Shown here in pieces: positions 1 to 6,722 of a DNA stretch of 13,798 bases (within the stretch, counting starts at the first letter, position 1; each line of letters opens with the position of its first letter). The notes under the pieces were generated by a model. The model had not been told where the DNA came from and ran no database searches. It worked only from the letters and a program-made list of their open reading frames with translations. Made by a program: the position numbers and the translations under genes. This DNA is from Bacillota bacterium (lineage in GTDB: Bacteria; Bacillota; Clostridia; DSM-8532), in the NCBI GenBank assembly GCA_023426765.1, contig JAEZBW010000470.1, forward strand, positions 1 through 13,798. Reading direction: 5' to 3'.

Positions 1-16
1 CGCGAAAAATTTTTTA

Positions 17-56
17 GGAAGCTGATCTGTATTTTTTTGTTACAGCTTCCTTTTTT
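17..56 (+). terminator. Rho-independent terminator
   Basis: An 8-bp stem, GGAAGCTG (17-24) with CAGCTTCC (43-50), is followed at once by six T residues (51-56). It must end a transcript entering from the left of the window. It lies just before the trmL remnant, so that remnant is not read through from upstream. Confidence 0.8.
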
Positions 57-114
57 CTTACCCATTTTATATAATGGAAATGTCAAAGTAAAGAAAAATT
101 TACCGCCAAGTTAG

Positions 115-384
115 ACCGGGCTTAACAATGTAACGACGAAAGCCGGGCATATTTATTCTGAGGTATCCTTTCCGGATGAATGTTTTTTTGTTTTCGGAAA
201 AGAGACAAAAGGGCTGCCGGAGGATTTACTGCGTGAAAATTATCCCTTCTGTATCCGTATTCCCATGCGTCCTGCCATCCGCTCTCTGAACCTGGCAAAT
301 TCGGTAGCTGTTTTAACCTATGAGTTCTTCCGGCAAAAGGCTTTCTGCGATTTTCAACTGCAGGGCTTTCTCAGGCAGCCCTGA
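115..384 (+). pseudogene. trmL: trmL-like tRNA methyltransferase, 3' remnant
   Basis: An open frame that follows an in-frame TAG at 112-114 and ends at TGA 382-384 encodes the C-terminal half of a SPOUT-class tRNA (cytidine/uridine-34-2'-O)-methyltransferase. Two family signatures are readable: FGKETKGLP (SPOUT motif 2) and the IRIPM...RSLNLANSVAV stretch (motif 3, the knot and SAM-binding region), followed by TYEFFRQ. The preceding VTTKA...YSEV also fits the family. TrmL is normally about 155 residues; about 89 remain here, and the N-terminal half is absent. No start codon with a ribosome binding site precedes it, and a terminator sits about 60 bases upstream. I infer an unexpressed relic left by a deletion or rearrangement with a breakpoint near 115-127. 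The TrmL family assignment is firm; the exact symbol is less so. Confidence 0.8.
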
Positions 385-641
385 AAACATGGGTTGTTTG
401 AGGAAAAGGTTTCAACCCCCGGAGAGGTTGCGGGTAATCCGGGTGACGGACGGTTATCTGGCACATCTGTACAGCAAAGAGGTTTTGTGCTTTTTCAGTT
501 TTAGTAAAAGCACTCATTGAATTTTCGCACAGGAAATGATAAGGTTTAAACAGTTCTGCAGGTGGTATCAGATTAATTGGATACGAGTCGGAGGATCCTT
601 TTTAAAACGCAGGGTTTTGACCCAATGGGGAGGTTATAAAG
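385..641 (+). other. Unexplained leader between the trmL relic and pfkA
   Basis: These 257 bases carry no convincing gene. One hairpin is visible: GTGCTTTT (487-494) can pair with AAAAGCAC (506-513), without a following T-run. No strong -35/-10 pair stands out, so the pfkA promoter cannot be placed with confidence. The frame open across 320-520 overlaps the trmL relic and has no recognisable product. Confidence 0.4.
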
Positions 642-1724
642 ATGAAGAGTAAACGTATCGGCGTTTTAACCAGCGGCGGGGACTGCCCGGGGTTGAATGC
701 GGCGGTTCGGGCGGTCGTTAAATCGGCTATCAACAATTATGAGTACGATGTGATCGGATTTCGCGATGGTTATCGCGGTCTGGTGGAAAACAGGTTCAGA
801 CGGATGGAACTGGCAGATGTGTCCGGTATTCTGGATAAAGGCGGGACAATTCTGGGCACGACAAACCGATTTAATCCGTTCAGTGTTCCCTTTGACAGGG
901 ATGGAACCAAAACTGTAAGGGATATGAGCGAAAGAATTAAAGAAAATATCGCTATGCATGCTATCGACTGCCTTGTGGTGATCGGGGGCGATACAACCAT
1001 CCGTTATGCCGGCATACTTGCCGAAAAAGGGGTTCCTGTCGTCGCAATCCCCAAAGCGATTGAAAATGATGTTTACGGAACAGATATCACCTTTGGCTTC
1101 ATGACAGCAGTAAATACCGCAACACAGGCCATTGACAAGCTTCATTCCACTGCAGAGGCGCACCATCGGGTGATGATTCTGGAGGTGATGGGAAGGGCGT
1201 CCGGATGGGTTGCGCTTGAATCCGGCATTGCAGGCGGCGCAGACGTAATCCTGATCCCGGAGATCCCGTATAACATCCATAAGGTGGCCCGAGCCATCCT
1301 GGAGAGAAGAAACGCAGGAAAAGGCTTCAGCATCATTGTCGCTGCCGAAGGGGCTAAGCCTGTGGGTTCCAGTGAAGAAAGCTATGAAGAAATAATGGGG
1401 GACTTTACTTTCCAGGGTGGCACCAGCAACTTCCTGGCTAAGGAATTGGAGAGTCTGACTTCCATAGAAACACGTATCACCGTTCTCGGCTATCTGCAGC
1501 GAGGAGGGGATCCATCTCCGTATGACAGAATGTTAGCCACCCGTTTCGGTGCCGGTGCTGTTAAAATGATCCATAATGGTGAAGTGAACAGAATGGTTTG
1601 CATGGATCACCAAACAATCAAATCCATCCCGCTGCAGGAGACAACAGGCAGGATTCGGCTGGTTTCTCCCGATGGTGAGGTTGCAGGCATCGCAAGAGAT
1701 ATGGGTGTCAGCTTCGGAGATTAA
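642..1724 (+). CDS. pfkA: 6-phosphofructokinase (group III-like, atypical active site)
   Basis: Phosphorylates fructose 6-phosphate to fructose 1,6-bisphosphate in cytosolic glycolysis. It is 360 residues long, as usual for group III PFKs. The N-terminal TSGGDCPGLNAAVR (10-23) is the nucleotide-binding loop. IGGDTT (114-119) aligns with GGDGS of the E. coli enzyme, PKAIEND (137-143) with PGTIDND, and EVMGR (181-185) is the substrate loop. Lys138 stands where ATP-specific enzymes have Gly124, which is known to favour PPi or to mark mixed-substrate group III enzymes. Thr118 replaces Gly104/Asp104. Ala139 replaces Thr125, and Glu141 replaces the catalytic base Asp127, so phosphoryl donor and activity are uncertain. 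The ATG at 642 follows GGGGAGG at 627-633. The next gene begins 33 bases downstream, probably in the same transcript. Family membership is certain; donor specificity is not. Confidence 0.93.
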   Translation: MKSKRIGVLTSGGDCPGLNAAVRAVVKSAINNYEYDVIGFRDGYRGLVENRFRRMELADVSGILDKGGTILGTTNRFNPFSVPFDRDGTKTVRDMSERIKENIAMHAIDCLVVIGGDTTIRYAGILAEKGVPVVAIPKAIENDVYGTDITFGFMTAVNTATQAIDKLHSTAEAHHRVMILEVMGRASGWVALESGIAGGADVILIPEIPYNIHKVARAILERRNAGKGFSIIVAAEGAKPVGSSEESYEEIMGDFTFQGGTSNFLAKELESLTSIETRITVLGYLQRGGDPSPYDRMLATRFGAGAVKMIHNGEVNRMVCMDHQTIKSIPLQETTGRIRLVSPDGEVAGIARDMGVSFGD

Positions 1725-1757
1725 CAACAATACAGGATAATTAAGGAGCAGTTTTTT

Positions 1758-2675
1758 ATGCAATGGAAAGAAATCCAGCTTTCCGACCAGGAAATTTTTC
1801 GGAAAGCTTATAGCAACGTTCAGTCTCAGGCCTCCGAGATGAGTTTTGCCAATATGTTTATGTGGAGGAAGAACTACAACACTGTTTTCAGCGTGATCGA
1901 CAACATGTTATGCATAATATCCAACTCCAGAATGTCAAAACCTTTTGCCTTTGTTCCAGTGCCAGTTGGTGAGTTTGAACCAAAAGCCTTTCTAAAGGCG
2001 GTTAGCGAATTGAAGGAATATTTTGATAATAAGGGCTGGAGGTTTAAATTCGGACGTGTGGAAGAAAGTAAGGTTCCCCTGCTTCAGCAGTATTTGGGCC
2101 AAAAGCTTGAGCTGGTGAAAAATGAAGCCAACGCGGACTATATTTATGAAACCGAGAGCCTGATAACTCTTGCCGGGAAAAGATTAAGCGCTAAACGCAA
2201 CCATATTAACAAATTCCTGAGGGAGTACGGCAGCTTTGAATATGTTGAACTCAGCCGTGATCTGGCTCCCGAATGTGAAAGGATATTTGACGAATGGTGC
2301 CAAAACAATGATGCCTGTGACTGCCATGTTCCTGAAGAGTGTGAAAAATGGGCCTGTTCACAGCTTCTGAATCACTGGGATGAAATACCCGGATTGAAAG
2401 GAGCGCTCATCAAGGTGAATGGCCGGTTTGAAGCGTTCACCATCGGTGAAATGGTGAATGAGGATACTGCTGTGGTTCATATTGAAAAAGGCAATACTGA
2501 AATTCATGGCATTTATACCCTCATCAACAGGGAGTTTGTTGCAAGAACCTTCGCCGGAACGAAATACATTAACCGTGAAGAGGATATGGGGAAAGAAGGA
2601 CTGCGCAAAGCAAAAAGCTCCTATTATCCCTGCGGGTTCGTTCACAAATATGACGTTTACCCTGCATCCGAGTAA
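1758..2675 (+). CDS. DUF2156 / phosphatidylglycerol lysyltransferase-like protein
   Basis: A 305-residue soluble protein of the DUF2156 family, which has tandem GNAT-like folds related to the C-terminal catalytic domain of MprF (aminoacyl-phosphatidylglycerol synthase). Readable family marks are the SEMSFANMFMWR stretch (26-37), SAKRNHINKFLREY (144-157) and the C-terminal NREEDMGKEGLRKAKSSY (272-289). No membrane segments are present, unlike full MprF, so it is a stand-alone acyltransferase-like domain whose substrate is unknown. The ATG at 1758 is preceded by AAGGAG at about 1742-1747. It lies 33 bases after pfkA with no terminator between, suggesting co-transcription. The family is clear; the biochemical role is not established. 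Confidence 0.85.
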   Translation: MQWKEIQLSDQEIFRKAYSNVQSQASEMSFANMFMWRKNYNTVFSVIDNMLCIISNSRMSKPFAFVPVPVGEFEPKAFLKAVSELKEYFDNKGWRFKFGRVEESKVPLLQQYLGQKLELVKNEANADYIYETESLITLAGKRLSAKRNHINKFLREYGSFEYVELSRDLAPECERIFDEWCQNNDACDCHVPEECEKWACSQLLNHWDEIPGLKGALIKVNGRFEAFTIGEMVNEDTAVVHIEKGNTEIHGIYTLINREFVARTFAGTKYINREEDMGKEGLRKAKSSYYPCGFVHKYDVYPASE

Positions 2676-2736
2676 GGTTCTTCGCTGCATTCGGAATTCC
2701 AAAGCGCTGACTGCCACAATGAAAAAAAGCTAAGCT

Positions 2737-2799
2737 GTCATCCTGAGCGAAGCGAAGGATCTCTTCCGGGTTAGATCCTTCGTTACACTCAGGATGACA
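2737..2799. repeat. Palindromic REP-like intergenic repeat
   Basis: An imperfect inverted repeat with outer arms TGTCATCCTGAG (2737-2748) and CTCAGGATGACA (2788-2799), and inner arms GAAGGATC and GATCCTTC. The motif resembles a palindromic intergenic element seen in many bacterial genomes. A related half-copy lies at 9605-9628. It could fold into a long RNA hairpin after the DUF2156 gene and serve as an mRNA end, but no T-run follows. Confidence 0.8.
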
Positions 2800-2951
2800 T
2801 TCGCATACGCTCATGATTGCACTTTTAACTCTTCAAAGAGTAACAGCTTCACTCATAGCAGATTGTTAGTGTTACTAAAAATATGAACAATACAATTGCC
2901 TACTGTAAATTATCTCTGAAACACATTGGTTCATCAGTCGATTTTCTGTGC

Positions 2952-2983
2952 ACCTTTCTTGTTGACAAGGAAAGGTCTTTTTT
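2952..2983 (+). terminator. Rho-independent terminator before the pur operon
   Basis: ACCTTTC (2952-2958) pairs with GAAAGGT (2970-2976), extended inward by TTGT/ACAA around one bulged G, and is followed by C and a run of six T (2978-2983). It probably ends transcripts from the pfkA side. Its 3' half lies within the candidate pur promoter. Confidence 0.65.
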
Positions 2984-2990
2984 ATAGTAT
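2962..2990 (+). promoter_or_regulatory. Candidate promoter of the purE operon
   Basis: A perfect -35 TTGACA (2962-2967), a 17-base spacer and a -10 TAGTAT (2985-2990, four of six consensus bases) would start transcription about 110 bases before purE. The -35 box is inside the terminator hairpin. No PurR box was recognised. Confidence 0.5.
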
Positions 2991-3107
2991 ATATCTGTAA
3001 TCAACAGGCATCGTGCCTGAAGTCTTATGACGCAAGCATATCTCTTTCGAGTGGATCGTTTTTTTGCAATATGAAAATTTACAATGGAATAGGAGAAGAG
3101 AATACCC

Positions 3108-3623
3108 ATGCTGAATTGTCCAAAGGTTGCCATTGTCATGGGCAGCGATTCCGATTATCCGGTTCTGGAAAACTGTATAAAAATTCTGAAGGATTTTGGC
3201 GTTGAAACAACGGTGATGGTTTGCTCTGCACACAGAACCCCCGACAGGGCGGCGCAGTTCGCCAGAGAAGCCGAAGAAAAGGGCTATGAGGCTATTATTG
3301 CCGCAGCAGGAAAAGCCGCGCATCTTCCAGGAGTATTGGCGGCATTCACGGTTCTGCCGGTAATAGGGCTTCCAATAAAGTCATCCACCATGGACGGTCT
3401 GGATTCATTGTTATCCATCGTGCAGATGCCAGCCGGTATTCCCGTTGCAACCGTCGCCATTGACGGCAGTGATAATGCCGCTCTGCTGGCCGTTCAAATT
3501 CTGGGCGCCAGGCATCCGCATCTGAGGGAAAAAATGCATGCATATAAGGAAAAAATGAGACAGGCCGTTGAAGAAAAGGATAAACGTCTTCAAGAGACGC
3601 TGAATGGTTTGAAGAGCACCTGA
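3108..3623 (+). CDS. purE: N5-carboxyaminoimidazole ribonucleotide mutase, PurE class I
   Basis: Converts N5-CAIR to CAIR in the sixth step of de novo purine synthesis; a cytosolic octamer in characterised homologues. It is 171 residues long, the normal size. Signatures are GSDSD (12-16), SAHRTP (40-45) with the catalytic histidine, AGKAAHLPG (67-75), and the GLPIKSST loop (87-94). SAHRTP and the AAHLPG loop point to class I, which needs PurK; no purK is in the window. The ATG at 3108 follows AGGAG at 3091-3095. It is the first gene of a tight purE-purM-purN-purD cluster; purM starts 81 bases downstream. The 5' leader is about 110 bases if the proposed promoter is correct. Confidence 0.95.
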   Translation: MLNCPKVAIVMGSDSDYPVLENCIKILKDFGVETTVMVCSAHRTPDRAAQFAREAEEKGYEAIIAAAGKAAHLPGVLAAFTVLPVIGLPIKSSTMDGLDSLLSIVQMPAGIPVATVAIDGSDNAALLAVQILGARHPHLREKMHAYKEKMRQAVEEKDKRLQETLNGLKST

Positions 3624-3704
3624 TATATGCCGACGGATCATTCCTGTCCGTTGACTATCAGGGAAAGCACACATTTGAAACATCAATTTACGGAGGTTGA
3701 AAAC

Positions 3705-4730
3705 ATGGCAAATTATAAGGATGCGGGCGTTGACGTGCATGCCGGCTATCAAGCGGTGGAACTGATGAAAAAGCATATCCAGAAGACGATGCGCCCTGAA
3801 GTTCTGGCAGGTATCGGCGGTTTTGGAGGATTGTTCTCATTAGAGGGCATGAATTACCAAAAACCCGTTCTGGTGTCGGGTACCGACGGTGTCGGAACGA
3901 AGCTGAAGCTGGCCTTCCAGATGGATAAGCACGATACGGTAGGCATAGACTGTGTTGCCATGTGTGTGAACGATATTGTTTGCAGTGGAGCACAGCCTTT
4001 ATTTTTTCTGGACTATATTGCCACGGGAAAAAATTATCCTGAAAAAATTGAGAGCATTGTAAAGGGTGTTGCAGAAGGCTGCCAGATGTCCGGATGTGCG
4101 TTAATCGGCGGAGAAACCGCTGAAATGCCCGGGTTTTATCCCGAGAATGAATATGACCTGGCAGGGTTTTCAGTAGGTATTGTGGACAGGGACAAGATCA
4201 TTGACGGCAGCAAAATCAAACCGGGGGATAAACTGATTGGAATTGCCTCGTCCGGTGTACACAGCAATGGTTTTTCTCTGGTTCGAAAGCTGTTTCCGAT
4301 GAACAGCGAAGCCCTGAACCAATGGCATGATGAATTGAATGGCCGGTTGGGGGATGTATTGCTGCGTCCCACAAAAGTTTATGTAAAAACAATTTTAAGC
4401 CTGATGAAGAAATTCGAACTGAAAGGCATTGCCCATATCACTGGCGGCGGCTTTATTGAGAACATTCCAAGGATCCTTCCCGGTGAAGGTTTGCGTATCG
4501 TCATTCATAAGGGCTCATGGACGGTTCCGCCCATCTTCACGATGATGCAGAGGCTTGGGAACATTTCCGAAAAGGATATTTACAATACCTTTAACATGGG
4601 TATCGGGATGGTTCTTGCGGTGGACGCCGCCATTGCCGAAGATGTTGCCGGTGCGCTGCGCGAGTTGGGTGAAGAAGCCTGGTGCATCGGAGAAATTGAA
4701 GCAGGCGAGGGACAGATAAAGATATGTTGA
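3705..4730 (+). CDS. purM: Phosphoribosylformylglycinamidine cyclo-ligase (AIR synthetase)
   Basis: ATP-dependent ring closure of FGAM to AIR, the fifth step of purine synthesis. The product is 341 residues, typical for the family. Signatures are SGTDGVGTKL (58-67), CVND (87-90), GGETAEMPG (135-143) and SSGVHSNGFSLVRK (182-195). I place the start at ATG 3705 because GGAGG (3692-3696) sits eight bases before it and the protein then begins MANYKDAG, as in relatives. An in-frame ATG at 3627 would add 26 residues that do not look like the family and has no good ribosome binding site. The stop overlaps the purN start by seven bases (4724-4730), so translation is probably coupled. Confidence 0.96.
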   Translation: MANYKDAGVDVHAGYQAVELMKKHIQKTMRPEVLAGIGGFGGLFSLEGMNYQKPVLVSGTDGVGTKLKLAFQMDKHDTVGIDCVAMCVNDIVCSGAQPLFFLDYIATGKNYPEKIESIVKGVAEGCQMSGCALIGGETAEMPGFYPENEYDLAGFSVGIVDRDKIIDGSKIKPGDKLIGIASSGVHSNGFSLVRKLFPMNSEALNQWHDELNGRLGDVLLRPTKVYVKTILSLMKKFELKGIAHITGGGFIENIPRILPGEGLRIVIHKGSWTVPPIFTMMQRLGNISEKDIYNTFNMGIGMVLAVDAAIAEDVAGALRELGEEAWCIGEIEAGEGQIKIC

Positions 4731-5347
4731 AAATCGGCGTTATGGTATCGGGCGGGGGAACAAACCTGCAGGCAATTTTAGACAGGATTGATGATGGTAC
4801 CCTTCAAGGCTGCCAGGTTGTAACGGTTGTTGCCAGCCGAGAAGGGGTCTATGCTCTGGAACGAGCGAATTCCAGGGGTATCCCCTCAGCGGTGGTCTCC
4901 AGGAAAAGCTTCGAAACGGTAGAAGAATACGACCAGGCGCTTATCGGTCATATGCGCGGCCACCAGGTGGATCTCGTTGTTTTGGCCGGCTTTTTAAGCC
5001 AACTCGGAGAAGGGTTTGTGAAGGCCTGGAAAAATGCCATCATCAATGTACATCCTGCTTTAATTCCATCCTTCTGCGGAAAAGGCTTTTATGGCATAAA
5101 ACCCCATCAGAGCGCGCTTGAATATGGTGTGAAAGTAACCGGCGCTACGGTACATTTTGTCGAGCTTGAATATGATTCAGGCCCCATCATTCTGCAGAAA
5201 GCCGTAGAGGTCTGTCAGGGCGATACACCCGAAACCCTGCAGCGAAGGGTCATGGAGCAGGGAGAATGGATCATCCTTCCCGAAGCGATCCGGCTGTTTT
5301 CTGAAGGCAGACTGAAGGTTGACGGCAGAAGGGTGGAAATCAGATAA
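4724..5347 (+). CDS. purN: Phosphoribosylglycinamide formyltransferase (GART)
   Basis: Transfers a formyl group from 10-formyl-THF to GAR, the third step of purine synthesis. It has 207 residues, as usual. The N-terminal VSGGGTNLQAI (8-18) binds the GAR phosphate. The catalytic triad is visible as Asn108 and His110 in INVHP and Asp151 in YDSGPI. The PSFCGKGFYG loop (115-124) is the longer version I associate with Clostridia and relatives. The start overlaps the end of purM (ATG at 4724, purM TGA at 4728), with purine-rich GCGAGGGA just upstream as a ribosome binding site. purD follows after 40 bases. Confidence 0.96.
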   Translation: MLKIGVMVSGGGTNLQAILDRIDDGTLQGCQVVTVVASREGVYALERANSRGIPSAVVSRKSFETVEEYDQALIGHMRGHQVDLVVLAGFLSQLGEGFVKAWKNAIINVHPALIPSFCGKGFYGIKPHQSALEYGVKVTGATVHFVELEYDSGPIILQKAVEVCQGDTPETLQRRVMEQGEWIILPEAIRLFSEGRLKVDGRRVEIR

Positions 5348-5387
5348 GGTAATCCAGAGCGTTGTATCAGTCATAAAGGAGAAAGCT

Positions 5388-6638
5388 ATGAATTTACTTG
5401 TTGTTGGATCAGGCGGACGGGAACATGCGATTGTTTGGAAGCTGGCCCAAAGCCCCAGAGTGAAAAAGCTGTATTGTGCACCCGGCAACGGCGGAATCGG
5501 TGATATAGCCGAATGTCTTCCGGTGAATGCTCTTGATATTCAGGGCATGGTCAATGTCGCAATAGAGAAAAAGATTGATCTGGTTATGGTGGCCCCGGAT
5601 GATCCTTTGGCAAAAGGCATGGTGAATGCCATGGCAGATGCAGGGGTCAGGGTTTTCGGACCGACGAGGGAAGCGGCATTGATTGAATCCAGCAAGGTTT
5701 TTTCAAAAGGCCTGATGAGAAAGTATAGCATACCGACAGCAGATTACGCCTTGTTCGATGACAGCGGAGAAGCTAAAAAATATCTTGAAAACCGGAAATA
5801 TCCCCTGGTTGTCAAGGCCGACGGCCTGGCGCTGGGCAAGGGGGTTATCATCTGTCAAAACAAACAGGAAGCCGAAGCTGCCATCATCAATATCATGGAG
5901 AAGGGGCAGTTTGGAGATTCGGGAAAGCAAGTTGTTATTGAGGAGTTCATTACCGGCCCGGAGGTCACCATTCTGGCTTTTACAGACGGAAAAACCATTG
6001 CACCGATGGTCAGCTCTCAGGATCATAAACGGGCCCTCGACGGTGATAAAGGCCTGAATACAGGCGGCATGGGAACGTTTTCGCCAAGCCGGGTTTATAC
6101 GCCTGAAATTGCTGATGTCTGCATGGAAAAAATCTTTAAGCCCACCATCAGCGCGATGAACACCGAAGGCCGCACTTTCAGCGGAATTATATACTTCGGG
6201 CTGATGCTGACCGAAAAGGGGCCCATGGTCATCGAATATAACGCCCGGTTCGGAGATCCCGAGGCACAGGTAGTTTTGCCACGCCTGAAGACCGACCTGC
6301 TGGACATCTTCGATGCCATTATTGATGGAAAGCTGGATCAAATCGACATAGAATGGACCGATGATGCCTGTGTCTGCGTCATCATGGCTTCGGGCGGATA
6401 TCCCGAAAGCTACCGTAAGGGTTATCAGATTGATGGTCTGGATAAAACTTCGGATGTCATTGTTTTCCATGCGGGAACCAAAAAGGAAAATGGATGTTAT
6501 TATACAAACGGAGGGCGGGTTCTTGGCGTAACTGCGATCGACGAAACAATCGAAAAAGCCAGAGACAGGGCTTATCAGGCTGTCGCCGGAATCCATTTCC
6601 AGGATGCCCATTACCGGAAGGATATTGGGATTAAATAG
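5388..6638 (+). CDS. purD: Phosphoribosylamine-glycine ligase (GAR synthetase)
   Basis: ATP-grasp ligase joining phosphoribosylamine and glycine in the second step of purine synthesis. It has 416 residues. The N-domain is VVGSGGREHAI (5-15) and APGNGGI (31-37). The ATP-grasp core includes VKADGLALGKGV (142-153), EEFITGPEV (185-193), DHKRALDGDKGLNTGGMG (212-229) and the metal-binding EYNARFGDPEAQ (283-294). The C-domain has MASGGYPE (333-340). I chose ATG 5388 because AAGGAGA (5376-5382) precedes it and MNLLVVGSGG is the family's normal N-terminus. The frame is open back to 5319, which would add 23 unlike residues overlapping purN. It is the last gene of the operon, followed by a strong terminator at 6665-6713. 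Confidence 0.96.
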   Translation: MNLLVVGSGGREHAIVWKLAQSPRVKKLYCAPGNGGIGDIAECLPVNALDIQGMVNVAIEKKIDLVMVAPDDPLAKGMVNAMADAGVRVFGPTREAALIESSKVFSKGLMRKYSIPTADYALFDDSGEAKKYLENRKYPLVVKADGLALGKGVIICQNKQEAEAAIINIMEKGQFGDSGKQVVIEEFITGPEVTILAFTDGKTIAPMVSSQDHKRALDGDKGLNTGGMGTFSPSRVYTPEIADVCMEKIFKPTISAMNTEGRTFSGIIYFGLMLTEKGPMVIEYNARFGDPEAQVVLPRLKTDLLDIFDAIIDGKLDQIDIEWTDDACVCVIMASGGYPESYRKGYQIDGLDKTSDVIVFHAGTKKENGCYYTNGGRVLGVTAIDETIEKARDRAYQAVAGIHFQDAHYRKDIGIK

Positions 6639-6664
6639 AGTACTCATTGTTAATATAAAAAATG

Positions 6665-6713
6665 GGCATGCCGGATGCTATAATTTTGCCAGGGCATGCC
6701 TTTTTGTTTTTTT
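6665..6713. terminator. Bidirectional terminator between purD and the lipoprotein gene
   Basis: Two copies of the self-palindrome GGCATGCC (6665-6672 and 6693-6700) can pair into an 8-bp stem. On the plus strand it is followed by T5-G-T7 (6701-6713). On the minus strand the arm is followed by CCATTTTTTATATT. It can therefore serve both the purine operon and the convergent lipoprotein gene that ends at 6723. Confidence 0.85.
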
Positions 6714-6722
6714 AGTGCATGA

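Larger units (their letters stand above)
2676..3107 (+). other. Intergenic region upstream of purE
   Basis: This 432-base stretch holds no gene I can support. It contains a 63-base palindromic repeat (2737-2799), a terminator hairpin (2952-2983), an overlapping candidate promoter (2962-2990) and a small hairpin CAGGCA/TGCCTG (3005-3019) in the likely purE leader. I looked for a guanine/adenine-type purine riboswitch upstream of purE and did not recognise its conserved core. Confidence 0.6.

Noticed and set aside
320..520. Open frame of 66 codons on the plus strand
   Set aside because: It overlaps the trmL relic in another frame, has no ribosome binding site and matches nothing I know.
2358..2717. 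119-codon minus-strand frame
   Set aside because: Antisense to the DUF2156 gene, without ribosome binding site or recognisable product.
2880..3107. Purine riboswitch upstream of purE
   Set aside because: I could not find the conserved three-way-junction core; only a terminator, a promoter and a small hairpin are present.
3627..3704. Upstream start for purM
   Set aside because: No ribosome binding site, and the extra residues do not resemble PurM; ATG 3705 has GGAGG at the right distance.
5703..6647. 314-codon open frame on the minus strand
   Set aside because: It lies wholly antisense to purD, whose identity is certain, and has no plausible domain; it results from purD codon usage.
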